This document shows, piece after piece, positions 33,860 to 45,051 of a DNA stretch of 64,000 bases. The stretch is taken from positions 90,454,499 through 90,518,498 of the forward strand of contig NC_084837.1 in the NCBI RefSeq assembly GCF_033115175.1. The letters run 5' to 3'. Positions within the stretch are counted from its first letter, which is position 1; every line of letters begins with the position of its first letter. The stretch is from Lepus europaeus. Taxonomy: Eukaryota > Chordata > Mammalia > Lagomorpha > Leporidae. A model generated the notes under the pieces. It saw only the letters and a list, made by a program, of their open reading frames with translations, had not been told where the DNA came from and did no database searches. A program made the position numbers and the translations under genes.

Positions 33860-34395
33860 CCTTGGTTTGAAGTAGCCTTGCAATTTGCAACTTGAGCTTA
33901 GCATCCCTGCCAAAATTTCAAATATGTATACTCTTTGGCCCAGCAATTCCAATTCTGGAAATTTATCCTACAGCTCTAATAGCAGACTTGCAAAATGACG
34001 TATCTGCCAGGTTATTCATTGTGGTATTGTTTGTAACAGCAACAGACTGGAAAGTGAGAGGGGACTGGTTAAATAATTTATGGTTCATCCGCACAATGGA
34101 TTACTATACAGCCCTTTTTTAAAAGGGAAAAGTCTCTCTGTGTAGCAATACAGAACAATATCCAAGATGTGTCTTAAGTGAAAGAAGGAGTGGAATAGCT
34201 AATGCGTATAGCCCATATTTCATCAGTTCTAAGATGTATATTTTTCACTTTCTAACATATTTGAAATGAGGATGTATTATAGTCAAAGCCATGTCATAAT
34301 TTACTTTCTTTCTCAGTGTATAAAATAATGATGTGTTTTATAATCCAAGGCATTTTGGATTTGATGAAATATAATAGTGCCTGCCAGGCACTGTC
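33860..34395 (+). mobile_element. Old L1 3' UTR fragment
   Basis: The text ctctttggcccagcaattcc, tttatcctacagctctaata, ggactggttaaataatttat and atggattactatacagccc follow the standard L1 3' UTR order. Confidence 0.75.
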
Positions 34396-34717
34396 TTTTA
34401 AAAAAAATTTATTTACTTACAAAGAGAGAGGGACACACACACACACACACAGATCTTCCATATATCTTCCATTGCTGGTTCACTCCCCAAATGGTAACAA
34501 CTACTGGGGCTGGGCCAGGCCAAGGCCAAGAGCTTCTTCCGGGTTTCCCACATGGGTGGCAGGAGCCCAAGCACTTGGGCCATCTTCTGCTGCTTTGCCA
34601 GGTGCACCAACAGGGAGCTGGGGAAGAAGTGGGCAACCAGGATGCGAACCATTGCTCATATGGGATGCCCGTGTCACAAGCAGCAGCTTCAGCCTCTGTA
34701 TCCACACTGGCACTGCT
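34396..34717 (-). mobile_element. C-SINE
   Basis: Contains an (AC)n run at 34432-34451 in place of the usual GA tract. Directly abuts the next copy. Confidence 0.88.
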
Positions 34718-34780
34718 TTTTTTTTAAAGATTTATTTATTTGAAAGTCAGAATTACACAGAGAGAGAAGGAGAGGGGGGG

Positions 34781-34817
<37 letters not shown>

Positions 34818-35060
34818 CTTCCATCCGCTGGTTCACTCCCCAATTGGCCACAATGGCTGGAGCTGCACTGATCCGAAGCCAGGAGCCAGGTGCTTCTTCC
34901 GGGTGCAGGGGCCCAAGCATTTGGGCCATCTTCTGCTTTCTGAGATGATTAGCAGAGAGCTGAATTGGAAGTGGAGCAGCCGGGACTCAAACTGGCACCC
35001 ATATGGGATGCTGGCACTGCAGGTGGCAGCTTTACCTGCTACGCCACAGTGCCGGCCCCT
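34718..35060 (-). mobile_element. C-SINE
   Basis: Poly-T end, GA tract at 34783-34814, and a body deletion between gtgcttcttccgg and gtgcaggggc. The head ends cagtgccggcccc. Confidence 0.9.
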
Positions 35061-35827
35061 CACTGGGACTCTTAAGCGAGATATCTGTGTATTTGAATAA
35101 GTGCATTTATATATTCATTTTGATCGCACAACAACCCTCTGAGAGTAATCACTATTATCATCTCCATTTTGTGCATAAGGAGGTGAGATCTGACCATGGG
35201 AGTCTTGCTCCGTGGCCCTCAGGCTCTGGAAACCACAGCTCCCTATGGGAACAGAGCCGCATACACAGGCTCTCTGGGGATCAAACCCTGCCCTAAATGC
35301 TTTGTGCATGCATTAGCCCACTGAACCCTCAAATAACCACATGAGACAGGTGCTAGTGGTGGCCTGAGAGGGCCCAGGACCTACACAGAGACGCAGAGTT
35401 AGGCATCGACGGCAGGGGGTTGGCCTCAGGGTTCGTGTTCATAGGGCTCTTTATGCTTCCTTTGGTATGAAGAAGGGAGAGGCAGGATAGGGCATTTGCA
35501 AAATGAGATGTCAGGATAGGACGAAACCATGCAAGTGGATGGGTTGTGGGTAGAGCAGGCGGCAGGGACAGAGCCATTGGGAACCGAGTGGCGATGGGGC
35601 GTTTTACCGGACACGCTTTTATGTTATTTGGTTTTCTGATCCATGTGACTGTATTACCTGCTTTAAGCAAAATGCAATAGGAATTTTGATTTTGCTTTAA
35701 GTTAATGTGCCAATGGTGTGAGTCAGTGAACTCTCTGCACCTGTTTGTTCTTCTGATATTTGGTATTTCTCTCTTAGGCCTCAGAAAGGTGTAGTTTTAT
35801 TGTTTTTAAAGTAGCAAACATGTGGGT
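35061..35827. other. Intergenic with MIR-like text
   Basis: At 35125-35185, acaaccctctgagagtaatc and tcatctccattttgtgcata resemble MIR or MIR3. A second short match lies near 35310-35350. The remainder is unassigned. There is no gene. Confidence 0.5.
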
Positions 35828-36086
35828 GATGAGTCCCGGCTGCTCCACTTCTGATCCAGCTCTCTGCTAATGCACCTGGGAAAGCAGAAGATGGCCCAAG
35901 TGCTTGGACCCCTGCACCCACACAGGAGACCCAGAGGAAACTCCTGGCTCCTGGCTTTGGGCTGGCTCAGCCCCAGGGCATGACAGCCGTTTGGGGAGTG
36001 AACCAGCAGAGGGAAGACCTCTGTCTGTCTGTCTCTCTCTCTCTGTCTCTCTCTGTAACTCTGCCTTTCAAATAAAAAAGAGAAAA
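35828..36086 (+). mobile_element. C-SINE, 5' truncated
   Basis: Begins at gagtcccggctgctccactt, lacking the tRNA-like head. The CT tract includes (CTGT)n. The tail is aaataaaaaagag. Confidence 0.9.
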
Positions 36087-36431
36087 ATGCCCAAGTGTCT
36101 CCACAAAAGCCGTGGCATATTTGGAATAACCACATTTTTTTACATTGGTCCTTTTAATACAAAAACAGAAATAACAGCAAAATTCATTATATTTGTTTTA
36201 ACCAGGAGATAAACATCGCAGTCACCAAAAAATTAAGTCACAACCCAACAGCGGTAGTGTGGTATGGTAGCAGGCCACAGGTTGGAAGCTATGGGGTAAG
36301 TCTCTTAGCCTTTTTTAATACCACACAAAGGCATATAGGGAGTAGCATTTAGCAATGGTACTTGGTATTTGCAATTGTAGGTTGTTTTCATTGTGGAAAA
36401 CTAAAGGTTTATTATATGTTAAAATTTTTAC
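36087..36431. other. Intergenic AT-rich sequence
   Basis: 345 bp with no repeat family I recognise and no exon. Confidence 0.4.
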
Positions 36432-36735
36432 ATCTTTTAAAAATTATTTACTTATTTGAGAGACAGAGGGAGAACTGCCTGTTCTGGTTTGCTCCCCAAA
36501 CGCCCTCAACAGCTGGGCAGAGGCAGGGCTGAAGCCAGGAGCCTGGAACTCAACGCAGGTCTTCCCCATGGGTAGCAGGGACCCAAACACTTGAGCTGTC
36601 ACTCACTGCTGCCTGCCAGGCTGTGTATGAGCAGGTAGCTGGGGTCCGGAGCTGGATCAGGGCGTGGAGTCTGAGTGCTCCAATATAGAACGCAGGCATC
36701 TTACCCAAGGAATAGGACATTACTACCAGGTCCCG
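36432..36735 (-). mobile_element. Old C-SINE
   Basis: T-rich start (taaaaattatttacttattt), a diverged body and the head ggaataggacattactacca. Confidence 0.78.
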
Positions 36736-36992
36736 AGGACTTCAGAGTTAAGAATTTACTAGGTGCAAAGAGACTCAAGGTAAGATGATGGTGAGGCCGG
36801 CTCAGCAGAAGACACAGCAATCCTAAGTGCCAACAAAGCTATTAGCTAGGTAAAGAGAACCAGGGAGAATGGGAAGGAGAGGCAGACAGCCCCAAGGCAG
36901 CGGAGACTTCACGGCTCCTCTCCACTGTGGTAGCACTACCCAGCAATGCAACAATCTCATCAACACTGGCCCCTGATCAGCAAAGTGTGATT
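36736..36992. other. Intergenic unique sequence
   Basis: No feature was recognised. Confidence 0.4.
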
Positions 36993-37162
36993 GTTTTTTA
37001 AAAAGGATTTATTTTTATTTGAAAGGCTCAGTTACAGAGACAGAGGGACAGGGAGAGAGTGATCTTCCATCTGCTAGTTCACTCCTCAAATGGTTCCAAC
37101 AGACAGGGCTGCTCTAACTTTCAAATAAACAAAATAAATCTAAAACAAACAAACAAACAAAA
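36993..37162. mobile_element. Chimeric C-SINE remnant (inverted halves)
   Basis: The left part (36993-37110) is the tail and body start of a minus-strand C-SINE. It changes abruptly at gggctg/ctctaactttcaaataaa into the tail of a plus-strand C-SINE, ending in (AAAC)n. Both middles are missing. Confidence 0.75.
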
Positions 37163-37666
37163 AACCCTCGTAGGAAGAAGGAAGGAAATAATAAAGAGGT
37201 GGAGTTAATGAAATTAAAAACAAAAAATAAGAATAAATCAGTAAAACAGACAACTCGTCCTTGGAAAAGATCAATAAGATTGGCAGACCTCTAGCAAGAT
37301 GGGCAAAGAAAAATTGAGAGAAGACATAAATTATCAGTATCAAGAGTGAAATTGGCAATATCACCACAGAGCCTACAGAGATCAAAAGGAAAATAAGGGA
37401 ATATTATGAAAATTCTACGCATATAAATTTGACAAGCCCAATTTCTCAAAAACTACCAAAGCTCACCTAATAAGAACAAATAACTTGAAATTGCTGTAAC
37501 TCTTAAGGGAAATGGATAAATAGCTTTAAGACTTGCAAAGAGGAAAACTATAGGCCCAGATAGTTTCACTACAGAAGTCTACCAAGCATTTGAAGAATTA
37601 ACCCCAACCTTACACATTCTGTTTGCTAAAACAGAGGAAGAGGGACCACTCCTCAGTTTGTTTTGT

Positions 37667-38031
37667 TTTATTCTTTTTTAAATATTTATTTTTATTTATT
37701 TGAAAGTCAGAGTTACACAGAGAGGAGAGGCAGAGAGAACAGAGGCAGAGAGAGAAAGAGAGAAAGGTCTTCCATCCGCTGGTTCACTCCCCAGTTGGCT
37801 GCAACAGCTGGAGCTACACCAATCCAAAGCCAGGAGCCAGGAGCTTCCTCCAGGTCTCCCATGTGGGTGCAGGGGCCCAAGAACTTGGGCTATCTTGTAC
37901 TGTTTTCCCAGGCCATTAGCAGAGAGCTGGATGGGAAATGGAGCAGCTGGGTCTCTAACTGGCACCCATATGGGATGCCAGCGCTTCAGGCCAAGGCGTT
38001 AACCCACTGCATCACAGCAGTATCCCCTCCC
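37667..38031 (-). mobile_element. C-SINE in L1
   Basis: The TSD is cagtttgttttgt (37654-37666) and cagtttattttgt (38032-38044), one difference in 13. Confidence 0.93.
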
Positions 38032-38397
38032 CAGTTTATTTTGTAAAATTAATATTACCTTGGTACCAAAATCAGATAAAAATAGTACAACAAGAAAATG
38101 AGACATCAATATCCGTCGTGAATATAGATGCAAAAATACTTAACAGAATATTGGAATATAGTAGTCAGCAGTATATAAAAAGAATTATAACAAAATGCTG
38201 TTTGCTTCCAGGGTGCAAGACTGGTTGAACGTTTGAAAATCGATTAATGTAATCCATATCAACAGGCTAAAGAAAGAAAACCATACGATCGAAAAACATT
38301 TGACATAATTCAACACCCATTTCCGATAAAGACTTTTAGGAAAATAGGAATAAAGGGAAACTCTTTTACTTGAAAAAAATATTCACAGCATATAGTA

Positions 38398-38786
38398 TGT
38401 GGGGAAATTAGTTACAGGATGGTGCCCAAAGGAAGTAAGGTGGGCGGAATCCAAAGTTGTTTACCACTAAAACTGATTGGCTGTGCAACATCAGGGGAGG
38501 TAACAAAACTAGTAACAAGTGTATAGACATATGGCTAGTCCTAAAGAAATCCCCCTGTAAAATGACCGTTTAAGTGATTGGTTGGTCCTTAGCCCTGCCC
38601 CAATGACTCTGCAGTTTTGTGCTATAAAAGGTTCTGTTTCCCACGAAGTAAATGAGTCCTTGCTAGACTTGGCTCCCCACTGCGTCTGATTGTCTCCGGG
38701 ATCGGGAGGCTGGGGAACGGGCGAGCGGCGCACTTACCTTTCCTCAGACCCAGTCCATCCTTGTACGGGTGGACTAAGACCCAGCA
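38398..38786. mobile_element. Solo LTR with 6-bp target duplication
   Basis: A 389-bp element begins TGTGGGG and ends GCA. It is flanked by the exact 6-bp duplication atagta (38392-38397 and 38787-38792), and the L1 text is continuous across the site. Read on the plus strand it has TATAAAA at 38623-38629, and gtctccgggatcgggaggct further right. There are no viral genes, consistent with recombination of a provirus to a solo LTR. A 6-bp duplication is common for class II (beta-like) endogenous retroviruses, so that class is inferred. Confidence 0.85.
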
Positions 38787-38963
38787 ATAGTACACTTCTT
38801 ATGGGAGAAAGATGAAAGGCTTTTTTCCCAAATTTTAGGAGCAAGGCAAGGATGCTTGGCTTTCACCATTCTTATTCACGACAGTGCAGGAAATTCTAGC
38901 CATAGCGTTACAGTAAGGAAAAAAAATTATAATCATGAGATCGGAAGGCAGAGATGGCATCGT

Positions 38964-39253
38964 CCCAGCGGCATTGTGGCTCAGCAGGTTAAGCTGCCGC
39001 CTGTGATGCTGGCATCCCATAGAAGCACTGGTTTGAGTCCTGGCTGCTCCACTTCCAATCCAGTTGCCTGCGATTGCATTTGAGAAAGCATCAGAGGATG
39101 CCCCAAGTGCTTGGATTCTTGCTACCCACACCGGAAACCCAAACGAGGTTCCTGGCCCCTGACTTCAGCCTGGCCCAGCTCTGGCCTTTGTGGCCGTTTG
39201 GGGAGTGAACCAATGATTGAAGATCCGCTCTCTTTCTCTGTAATTCTGCTTTT
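38964..39253 (+). mobile_element. C-SINE, diverged
   Basis: First of five abutting copies. Head cagcggcattgtggctcagc. Its A/T-rich tail served as the target for the next copy. Confidence 0.87.
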
Positions 39254-39268
39254 AAAATAATAAAATAG

Positions 39269-39525
39269 GAGCTGGTGCTGTGGTGTAGTTGGTAAAGCTG
39301 CTGCCTGCAGTGCCGGCATCCCATATGGGCATCAGTTCAAGTCCTGGCTGCTCCTCTTCCTGTCCAGCTCTCTGCTGTGGCCTGGGAGAGCAGTAGAAGA
39401 TGGCCCAAGTCCTTGGGCTCCTGCTCCCGCGTGGGAAGACCTGGAGGAAGCTCCTGGCCCTTGGCTTTGGATCAGTGCAGCTCCGGCCATTGTGGCCAAT
39501 TGGGGAGTGAACCAGCAGATGGAAG

Positions 39526-39576
<51 letters not shown>

Positions 39577-39618
39577 CTTCTCTCTGTGTAACTCTTTCAA
39601 ATAAATACATAAATCTTT
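39269..39618 (+). mobile_element. C-SINE, full length
   Basis: An exact 15-bp TSD aaaataataaaatag at 39254-39268 and 39619-39633, taken from the tail of the previous copy. A (CT)n run lies at about 39529-39570. Confidence 0.94.
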
Positions 39619-39633
39619 AAAATAATAAAATAG

Positions 39634-39950
39634 GGGGCCGGCGCTCTGGCACAATATGTTAATCCTCCACCTATGGCGCCGGTATTCCATATGGGCGCCG
39701 GTTGTAGTTCCAGCTGCTCCTCTTCCAATCCAGTTCTCTGCTGTGGCCTGGGAAAGCAGTAGAAGATGGCTTGAGGCTTTGGGCCCCTGCACCTGTATGG
39801 GAGATCAGAGGAAGCTCCTGGCTCCTGGCTTCGGATTGGCTCAGCTCCAGCCGTTGCAGCCATTTGGGGAGTGAACCATCGGACGGAAGACCTTTCTCTC
39901 TGTCTCTCCCTCTCACTGTCTATAACTCTAACTCTCAAATAAATAAATAA
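39634..39950 (+). mobile_element. C-SINE
   Basis: The head ggggccggcgctctggcaca starts at the first base after the previous copy's right TSD. It has the ttaatcctccacc variant of the head. Confidence 0.9.
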
Positions 39951-40303
39951 TCTTTTTTTTTTTGGACAGGCAGAGTTAGACAGTGAGAGAAGAGAGAGAG
40001 AGAGAGAGAGAAAGGTCTTCCTTTTTCTGTTGGTTCACCCCCCAAGTGGCCGCTACGGCCAGCGCATTGCAGCCGGCACGATACGCTGATCCGAAGCCAG
40101 GAGCCAGGTGCTTCTCCTGGTCTCCTATGCGGGTGCAGGGCCCAAGGGCCTGGGCCATCCTCCTCTGCACTCCCGGGCCACAGCAGAGAGCTGGACTGGA
40201 AGAGGAGCAACCAGGACAGAATCTGGTGCCCCAACTGGGACTAGAACCCGGTGTGCTGGCGCTGCAGGCGGAGGATTAGCCTAGTGAGCCACGGCTCCGG
40301 CCC
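39951..40303 (-). mobile_element. Young-type C-SINE
   Basis: Minus-strand copy inserted in the tail of its neighbour. It carries gacaggcagagttagacagt and ggcggaggattagcctagtg, the subtype markers of the copy at 16396. Confidence 0.92.
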
Positions 40304-40328
40304 TAAAAAAATATTTTAAAAAAATAAT

Positions 40329-40668
40329 AGGGGCGGCGCTGTGGCTCACTTGGTTAGTCCTCCACCTGCAGCACAGGCATTCCATATGGGCGCCGGTTCT
40401 AGTCCCGGTTGCTCTTCTTCCAGTCCAGCTCTCTGTTGTGCTTGGGCAGGCAGTGGAGGATGGCCCAAGTGCTTGGGCCCTGCACCCACATGGGAGACCG
40501 GGAGAAGGCACCTGGCTCCTGGCTTCGGATCAGCGTAGCTCCGGCCATGGTGGCCATTTGGGGAGTGAACCAACGGAGGGAGGACCTTTCTCTCTGTCTC
40601 TTCTCTCACTGTCTGTAACTCTACCTGTCAAATACATAAATAAATAAAATTAAGTAACTCTTAAAAGA
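40329..40668 (+). mobile_element. Young-type C-SINE
   Basis: Fifth copy of the cluster, head ggggcggcgctgtggctcac with ttagtcctccacc. It is followed by an (AC)n run at 40681-40702. Confidence 0.9.
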
Positions 40669-40857
40669 AAGAAAACACAGACACACACACACACACACAC
40701 ACCCCTCTAGAACCAACAAAGTGAGCTCAATAACATCAACTGATAGAAGATCAAGATAGAAAAATCAATTATAATTCTATACCCTAATAATGAATATGTG
40801 GACACTGAAATTCACAATAACACGTCATTTTTAATCCCTCAAAAGATAAAATACTTG

Positions 40858-41176
40858 GGGGCTGGTACTGTGATATAGTGGATAAAGCTGCTACCTGTCA
40901 CGCCAGCATCCCATATGGGTGCCAGTTTGAGTCTCAGCTGCTCCACTTCCTATCCAGCTCCCTGCTAATGCTCCTGGGAAAGCAACAGAAGATGGCTCAA
41001 GTGTTTGCACTCCTGCATCCATGTGGGAGACCTGGACGGAGTTCTTGGATCCTAGTTTCTGCCTGGACCAGTCCCCAATCTTTGCAGCAATTTGGGGAAC
41101 AAACGAGCAGATAGAAGATTCTCTCTCTCTCTCTCCTTCTGTCTCTCTGCCACTCTGCCTTTCAAATAAATAAATA
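40858..41176 (+). mobile_element. C-SINE in L1
   Basis: Head gggggctggtactgtgatat. It ends in a long (AAAT)n tail that another SINE used as a target. Confidence 0.9.
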
Positions 41177-41191
41177 AATAAATTTTTAAAA

Positions 41192-41512
41192 ATATTTTAT
41201 TTATTTATTTGAAAGAGTTACACAGAGAGAGAAGGAGAGGCAGAGAGAGAGGTCTTCCATCCACTGGTTCACTCCCAATTGGCTGCAACAGTTGGAGCTG
41301 CGCCACTCCAAAGCCAGGAGCCAGGAGCTTTTTCTGGATCTCCCATGTGGGTGCAGGGGCCCAAAGACTTGGGCCATCTTCTGCTGCTTTCTCAGGCCAC
41401 AGCAGAGAGCTGGATTGGAAGTGGAGCAGCCGGGACTTGAACCAGCACCCATATGGGATGCCGGCACTACAGGTGGCGGCTTTACTTGCTATGCCACAGC
41501 ACTGGACCCAAT
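41192..41512 (-). mobile_element. C-SINE inserted in a SINE tail
   Basis: An exact 15-bp TSD aataaatttttaaaa at 41177-41191 and 41513-41527. The left copy is the end of the preceding plus-strand SINE, so the two form an inverted pair. Confidence 0.94.
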
Positions 41513-42157
41513 AATAAATTTTTAAAACAAACAAACAAATAGCAACAAAGGTACACCAACAAGTCAGAGGAGGAACAGCAGCCTTGTGGGCATCTGGTGC
41601 TGGAGAATTTGGAAGACGCTGACTGCAACGTCACACTTCGCGCAGGAGTAGCTCAAAATGGCTCATAGAACTTCGACCTAAGATGGAAAACTTGAAAGCT
41701 TTTAGAAAAAAACTGGATAAAATCTTTTCGATGGAAGCAGAGTTCTTAGCCTTGATAGCAAAAGCATCATCCATAAAAGGAAAAACTGATAAATTAGACT
41801 TCATCAAAATTAAAATTGTTTGCTTTCCTAAAGGCCATGTTAAGAGGATGAAAAGAAGCTACAGACTGGGTGAAAATACGTGCAACCCACACATTCAACA
41901 AAGCCCTTGTAACAGGTGTACAGGGAGAACTCTCAAAACTCAACAGTGAAAAAAATTCAATTTAACAATGGGCCAACACCGAGAGGAAGCATTTCGGGAA
42001 AGAAGATCTCCTCATGGCAAATAAACACATGAGAAGCTGTGAACACCAATAATCCTTTGGGAAATGCTAATTAAACACACCATGAGCTATTACTACACAT
42101 GCATCAGGATTTCTGAAATAAGTAACTGATAGCAACCCATGCCAGCAAGCAGAGTGC

Positions 42158-42298
42158 GTGGGGCATCTTCCACTGCTTTCCCAGGCCCAAGCAGAGAGCT
42201 GGACTGGAAGAGGAGCAGCCGGGACACAAAAAGGCACCCATATGAGATGCCGACACTATAGGATAGGATTAACCTATGGTGCCACAGCGCCAGCCCCC
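42158..42298 (-). mobile_element. C-SINE fragment (head half)
   Basis: Only the head-side half is present, from gcatcttccactgctttccc to cacagcgccagcccc. Confidence 0.85.
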
Positions 42299-42316
42299 AA
42301 AATAAAAAGTAAATTT

Positions 42317-42680
42317 TTTTATTTTTTTCTTTTTTTTTTTTTTTTTTTTTTGACAGGCAGAGTGGACAGTGAGAGAGAGAGAGACAGAGAGAAAGGTCTT
42401 CCTTTGCCGTTGGTTCACCCTCCAATGGCCGCCGCGGTTGGCGCGCTGCGGCCGGCGCATCGCGCTGATCCGAAGGCAGGAGCCAGGTGCTTCTCCTGGT
42501 CTCCCATGGGGTGCAGGGCCCAAGCACTTGGGCCATCCTCCACTGCACTCCCGAGCCACAGCAGAGAGCTGGCCTGGAAGAGGGGCAGCCGGGACAGAAC
42601 CTGTGCCCCGACTGGGACTAGAACCCGGTGTGCCGGCACCGCAAGGCAGAGGATTAGGCTAGTGAGCCGCGGCGCCGGCC
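42317..42680 (-). mobile_element. Young-type C-SINE, full length
   Basis: An exact 16-bp TSD aataaaaagtaaattt at 42301-42316 and 42681-42696, with a long poly-T end. The head is ggctagtgagccgcggcgcc when read on the plus strand. Confidence 0.95.
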
Positions 42681-43300
42681 AATAAAAAGTAAATTTCAAA
42701 AAATACCCAAAGGTGACCAAGTTTTAGGAAAATAATCACTCTCAGACACTCTGTAGGGTATGTAAATCAAGTAACCTTTCTAGAAACAATTTGCTAATAC
42801 TAACCACTGACAAGTTCCTAATCTCTGGTCCAGCAAACCAAATTCAAAGAACCCATCCTAAGGAAAAACCAAAATGCCATCAAAGACTAATGTACAAAAT
42901 GTTTACCCCAGCTCCGTCTGCACTTGAACACCTTGGAAACAAGCCAACATCTAACAATAGGAAGTGATTCAACAACTTATATATAGTCCGTACATGCGAC
43001 GGGATGCACCACTATCTAAAAATCATGCTTTTGAAGAATATTTAATGAGAGGGCAAATGTTCATGATAAGTAAAAAAAGAAATCTACTAAGAGGTCACTA
43101 CGTGATTTTCTCTGGGTACGAGATTATGAATATAAAAAATTTTGTTTCCACTTCTCAGCATACTCCAACATTTCTATAATGAATTACTTTTCTAACCATG
43201 GTCATAAAGAATGATGTTAAAGTATTTTAGTTATGTATAAAAATACAAAATTAACATTTAGGTGGCCAAAAATAAATTGACCACCATCTTAAATTTTTAA

Positions 43301-43587
43301 TATGTCTTTGTTTAGTATGCTACCTTCATACTACCATTTCATCATTAAGTTTTCCATACATACAAAAGAACTGAAGATATATTTGCCACCTAGATTCTAT
43401 AATATTTCACCATATTTACTTTATAACATATACCTCGATCCATCTTATTTTTATGTGTTCCCAAATAAATTCCAGAAATCAGTGCATTTCATCTCTAGAT
43501 GCTTCAGCGCGCATGGCATTCAGTAAGCATCAGTATTTATTTAATGGTTCTGTATGCTCTAGCTTACATGCTGTGAGAGTGAAACGT
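43301..43587. other. AT-rich old repeat, family uncertain
   Basis: The text aaataaattccagaaatcag and agatgcttcagcgcgcatgg resembles a widespread old mammalian repeat that I cannot name with confidence. There is no gene. Confidence 0.4.
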
Positions 43588-43845
43588 GGGGCCGGCGCTA
43601 TGGCGCAGTGGGTTATCTGCCACCTGCAGTCCTGGCAACCCATATGGGCACGGGTTCAAGTCCTGGCTGCTCCACTTCAGATCCAGCTCTCTGCTATGGC
43701 CTGGGAAAGCAGCAGAAGATGGCCCAAGTCCTTGGGCTCCTGCACCCGCATGGGAGACCCAGAAGAAGCGCCTGGCTCCTGGCTTTAGACTGGACCAGCT
43801 CTGACGGTTGTGGCCATTTGAGGAGTGAACCAGCAGATGAAAGAC

Positions 43846-43888
<43 letters not shown>

Positions 43889-43975
43889 TCTCCCTCTCTC
43901 TCCCTCTCTCCCTCTCTCCCTCTCTCTCCCTCCTCTCTCTGTAACTCTTTCAAATAAATAAACCTTTTTTTAAAA
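43588..43975 (+). mobile_element. C-SINE, full length
   Basis: Head ggggccggcgctatggcgca. The CT tract has grown to about 90 bases (43847-43937). Confidence 0.92.
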
Positions 43976-44040
43976 AAAAACTAAATTGATTTTGTTGGAA
44001 AATTTTTGTAATACATGTACATGGTAAGGCTTCGTGAAGT

Positions 44041-44600
44041 TTATAGAAAGTGCATCCTATGAAAAGACCACGCTTGGATTTCAGCTCCATTTTTCCATGC
44101 AATTTTGGAGCCTCTTTCTGTACTCTTTGCTTGCTTCCGTTTTGCCCTAAAATGATCTCTGAGTTGTGTTTACTGGTAATTCATTGATTTTTATGGTTGG
44201 GTAGTATTCCAGTGCGTGGAGATACCACCTTTTGTTTCTTCATTCACCTGAGTTGTTTCCAGTTTGGGGCTATTACAGACAAAGTGGCTGAACATTTGCT
44301 TGCACAAGTCTCCGGTGAGCGAGTGCATTTCATTTTTGTTGGGCAAATATCTAGGTGTGGGATTGCTTGGTCACAGTGTCTGTCTACAAGTATGAGATTA
44401 AAGGAAATTGCTAGAACTGTTCCCTACGAGGTTATAGGATGCCCACGTTCCCACCACACGTGAGTTCTAGTTGCTCCCGCTGTTCATCAGCTTTTGGTGT
44501 TCTCAGCTTCTTACATTTTTTTTAATTGGTGAGTGTGAGTGACAACTCCGTGAGTTCAATCTGCGTTTCCCTGATGACGCGGGGTATTGGGCACTTTCTT
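44041..44600 (-). mobile_element. Old L1 3' UTR, antisense
   Basis: The text tatggttgggtagtattcca, tttccagtttggggctatta and tctgcgtttccctgatgac are the reverse of standard L1 3' UTR phrases. This is the one clear L1 piece in the opposite direction to the others. Confidence 0.7.
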
Positions 44601-44651
44601 TTCTTTCTTTTCTCCTCCTCCTCCCCTGCCTCCTCCTCCACCTTCTTCTTT

Positions 44652-44847
44652 TTCTTGACAAGAAGGGAGAGAGAGTGACAGAGCGAGAGAGTTCCCCAAC
44701 AGCCTGCAGTGGCTGGGCAGGGCCCAAGCTTGGAGCTGGGAATTCAGTCCAGGTCTCCTATGTAGATGGCAGGAATCTAACCACTGAAGTCCTCAGTGCT
44801 GTCTCTCAGGGTCTGTATTCTCAGGAACTGCTGAACGCAGGGACTGT
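44652..44847 (-). mobile_element. Old C-SINE
   Basis: Diverged copy (gagcgagagagttccccaac). Its head side is replaced by the next fragment. Confidence 0.7.
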
Positions 44848-45000
44848 GATGTGGGGTCCAAGCACTTGGGCCATCCTCCACTGTTTTCCGGGTGCATTAG
44901 CAGGGAGCTGCATTGGAAGTGGAGCAGCTGGGATTCCAACTGGCGCCCACATGGGATGCCGGCATCACAGGCGGTGGCTTTACCCACTATGCCACAATGC
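44848..45000 (-). mobile_element. C-SINE fragment (head half)
   Basis: Starts at gggtccaagcacttgggcca and ends at ctatgccacaatgc. It is less diverged than the fragment to its left. Confidence 0.8.
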
Positions 45001-45051
45001 AAGTGTCTTAAACAAGAGCCTAAAGGCCCATTTTAACATAGGACACCTTTA

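Larger units (their letters stand above)
37163..43300 (+). mobile_element. Ancient L1 spread over 6 kb by 11 insertions
   Basis: L1 text reads in order through 37163-37666, 38045-38397, 38793-38963, 40669-40857, 41528-42157 and 42697-43300. Markers are gaaaagatcaataagattgg, gatgcaaaaatacttaacag, gcaaggcaaggatgc near the RT region, taaattagacttcatcaaaa near the ORF2 end, and 3' UTR text after 42 kb. About 2.9 kb of L1 is left once inserts are removed. It is full of stops and is not functional. The last 400 bases are the least certain. Confidence 0.78.

Noticed and set aside
38964-40668. Regularly spaced repeats as a CRISPR-like array
   Set aside because: The units are about 300-350 bp SINEs in mixed orientation with target duplications, in a mammalian genome.
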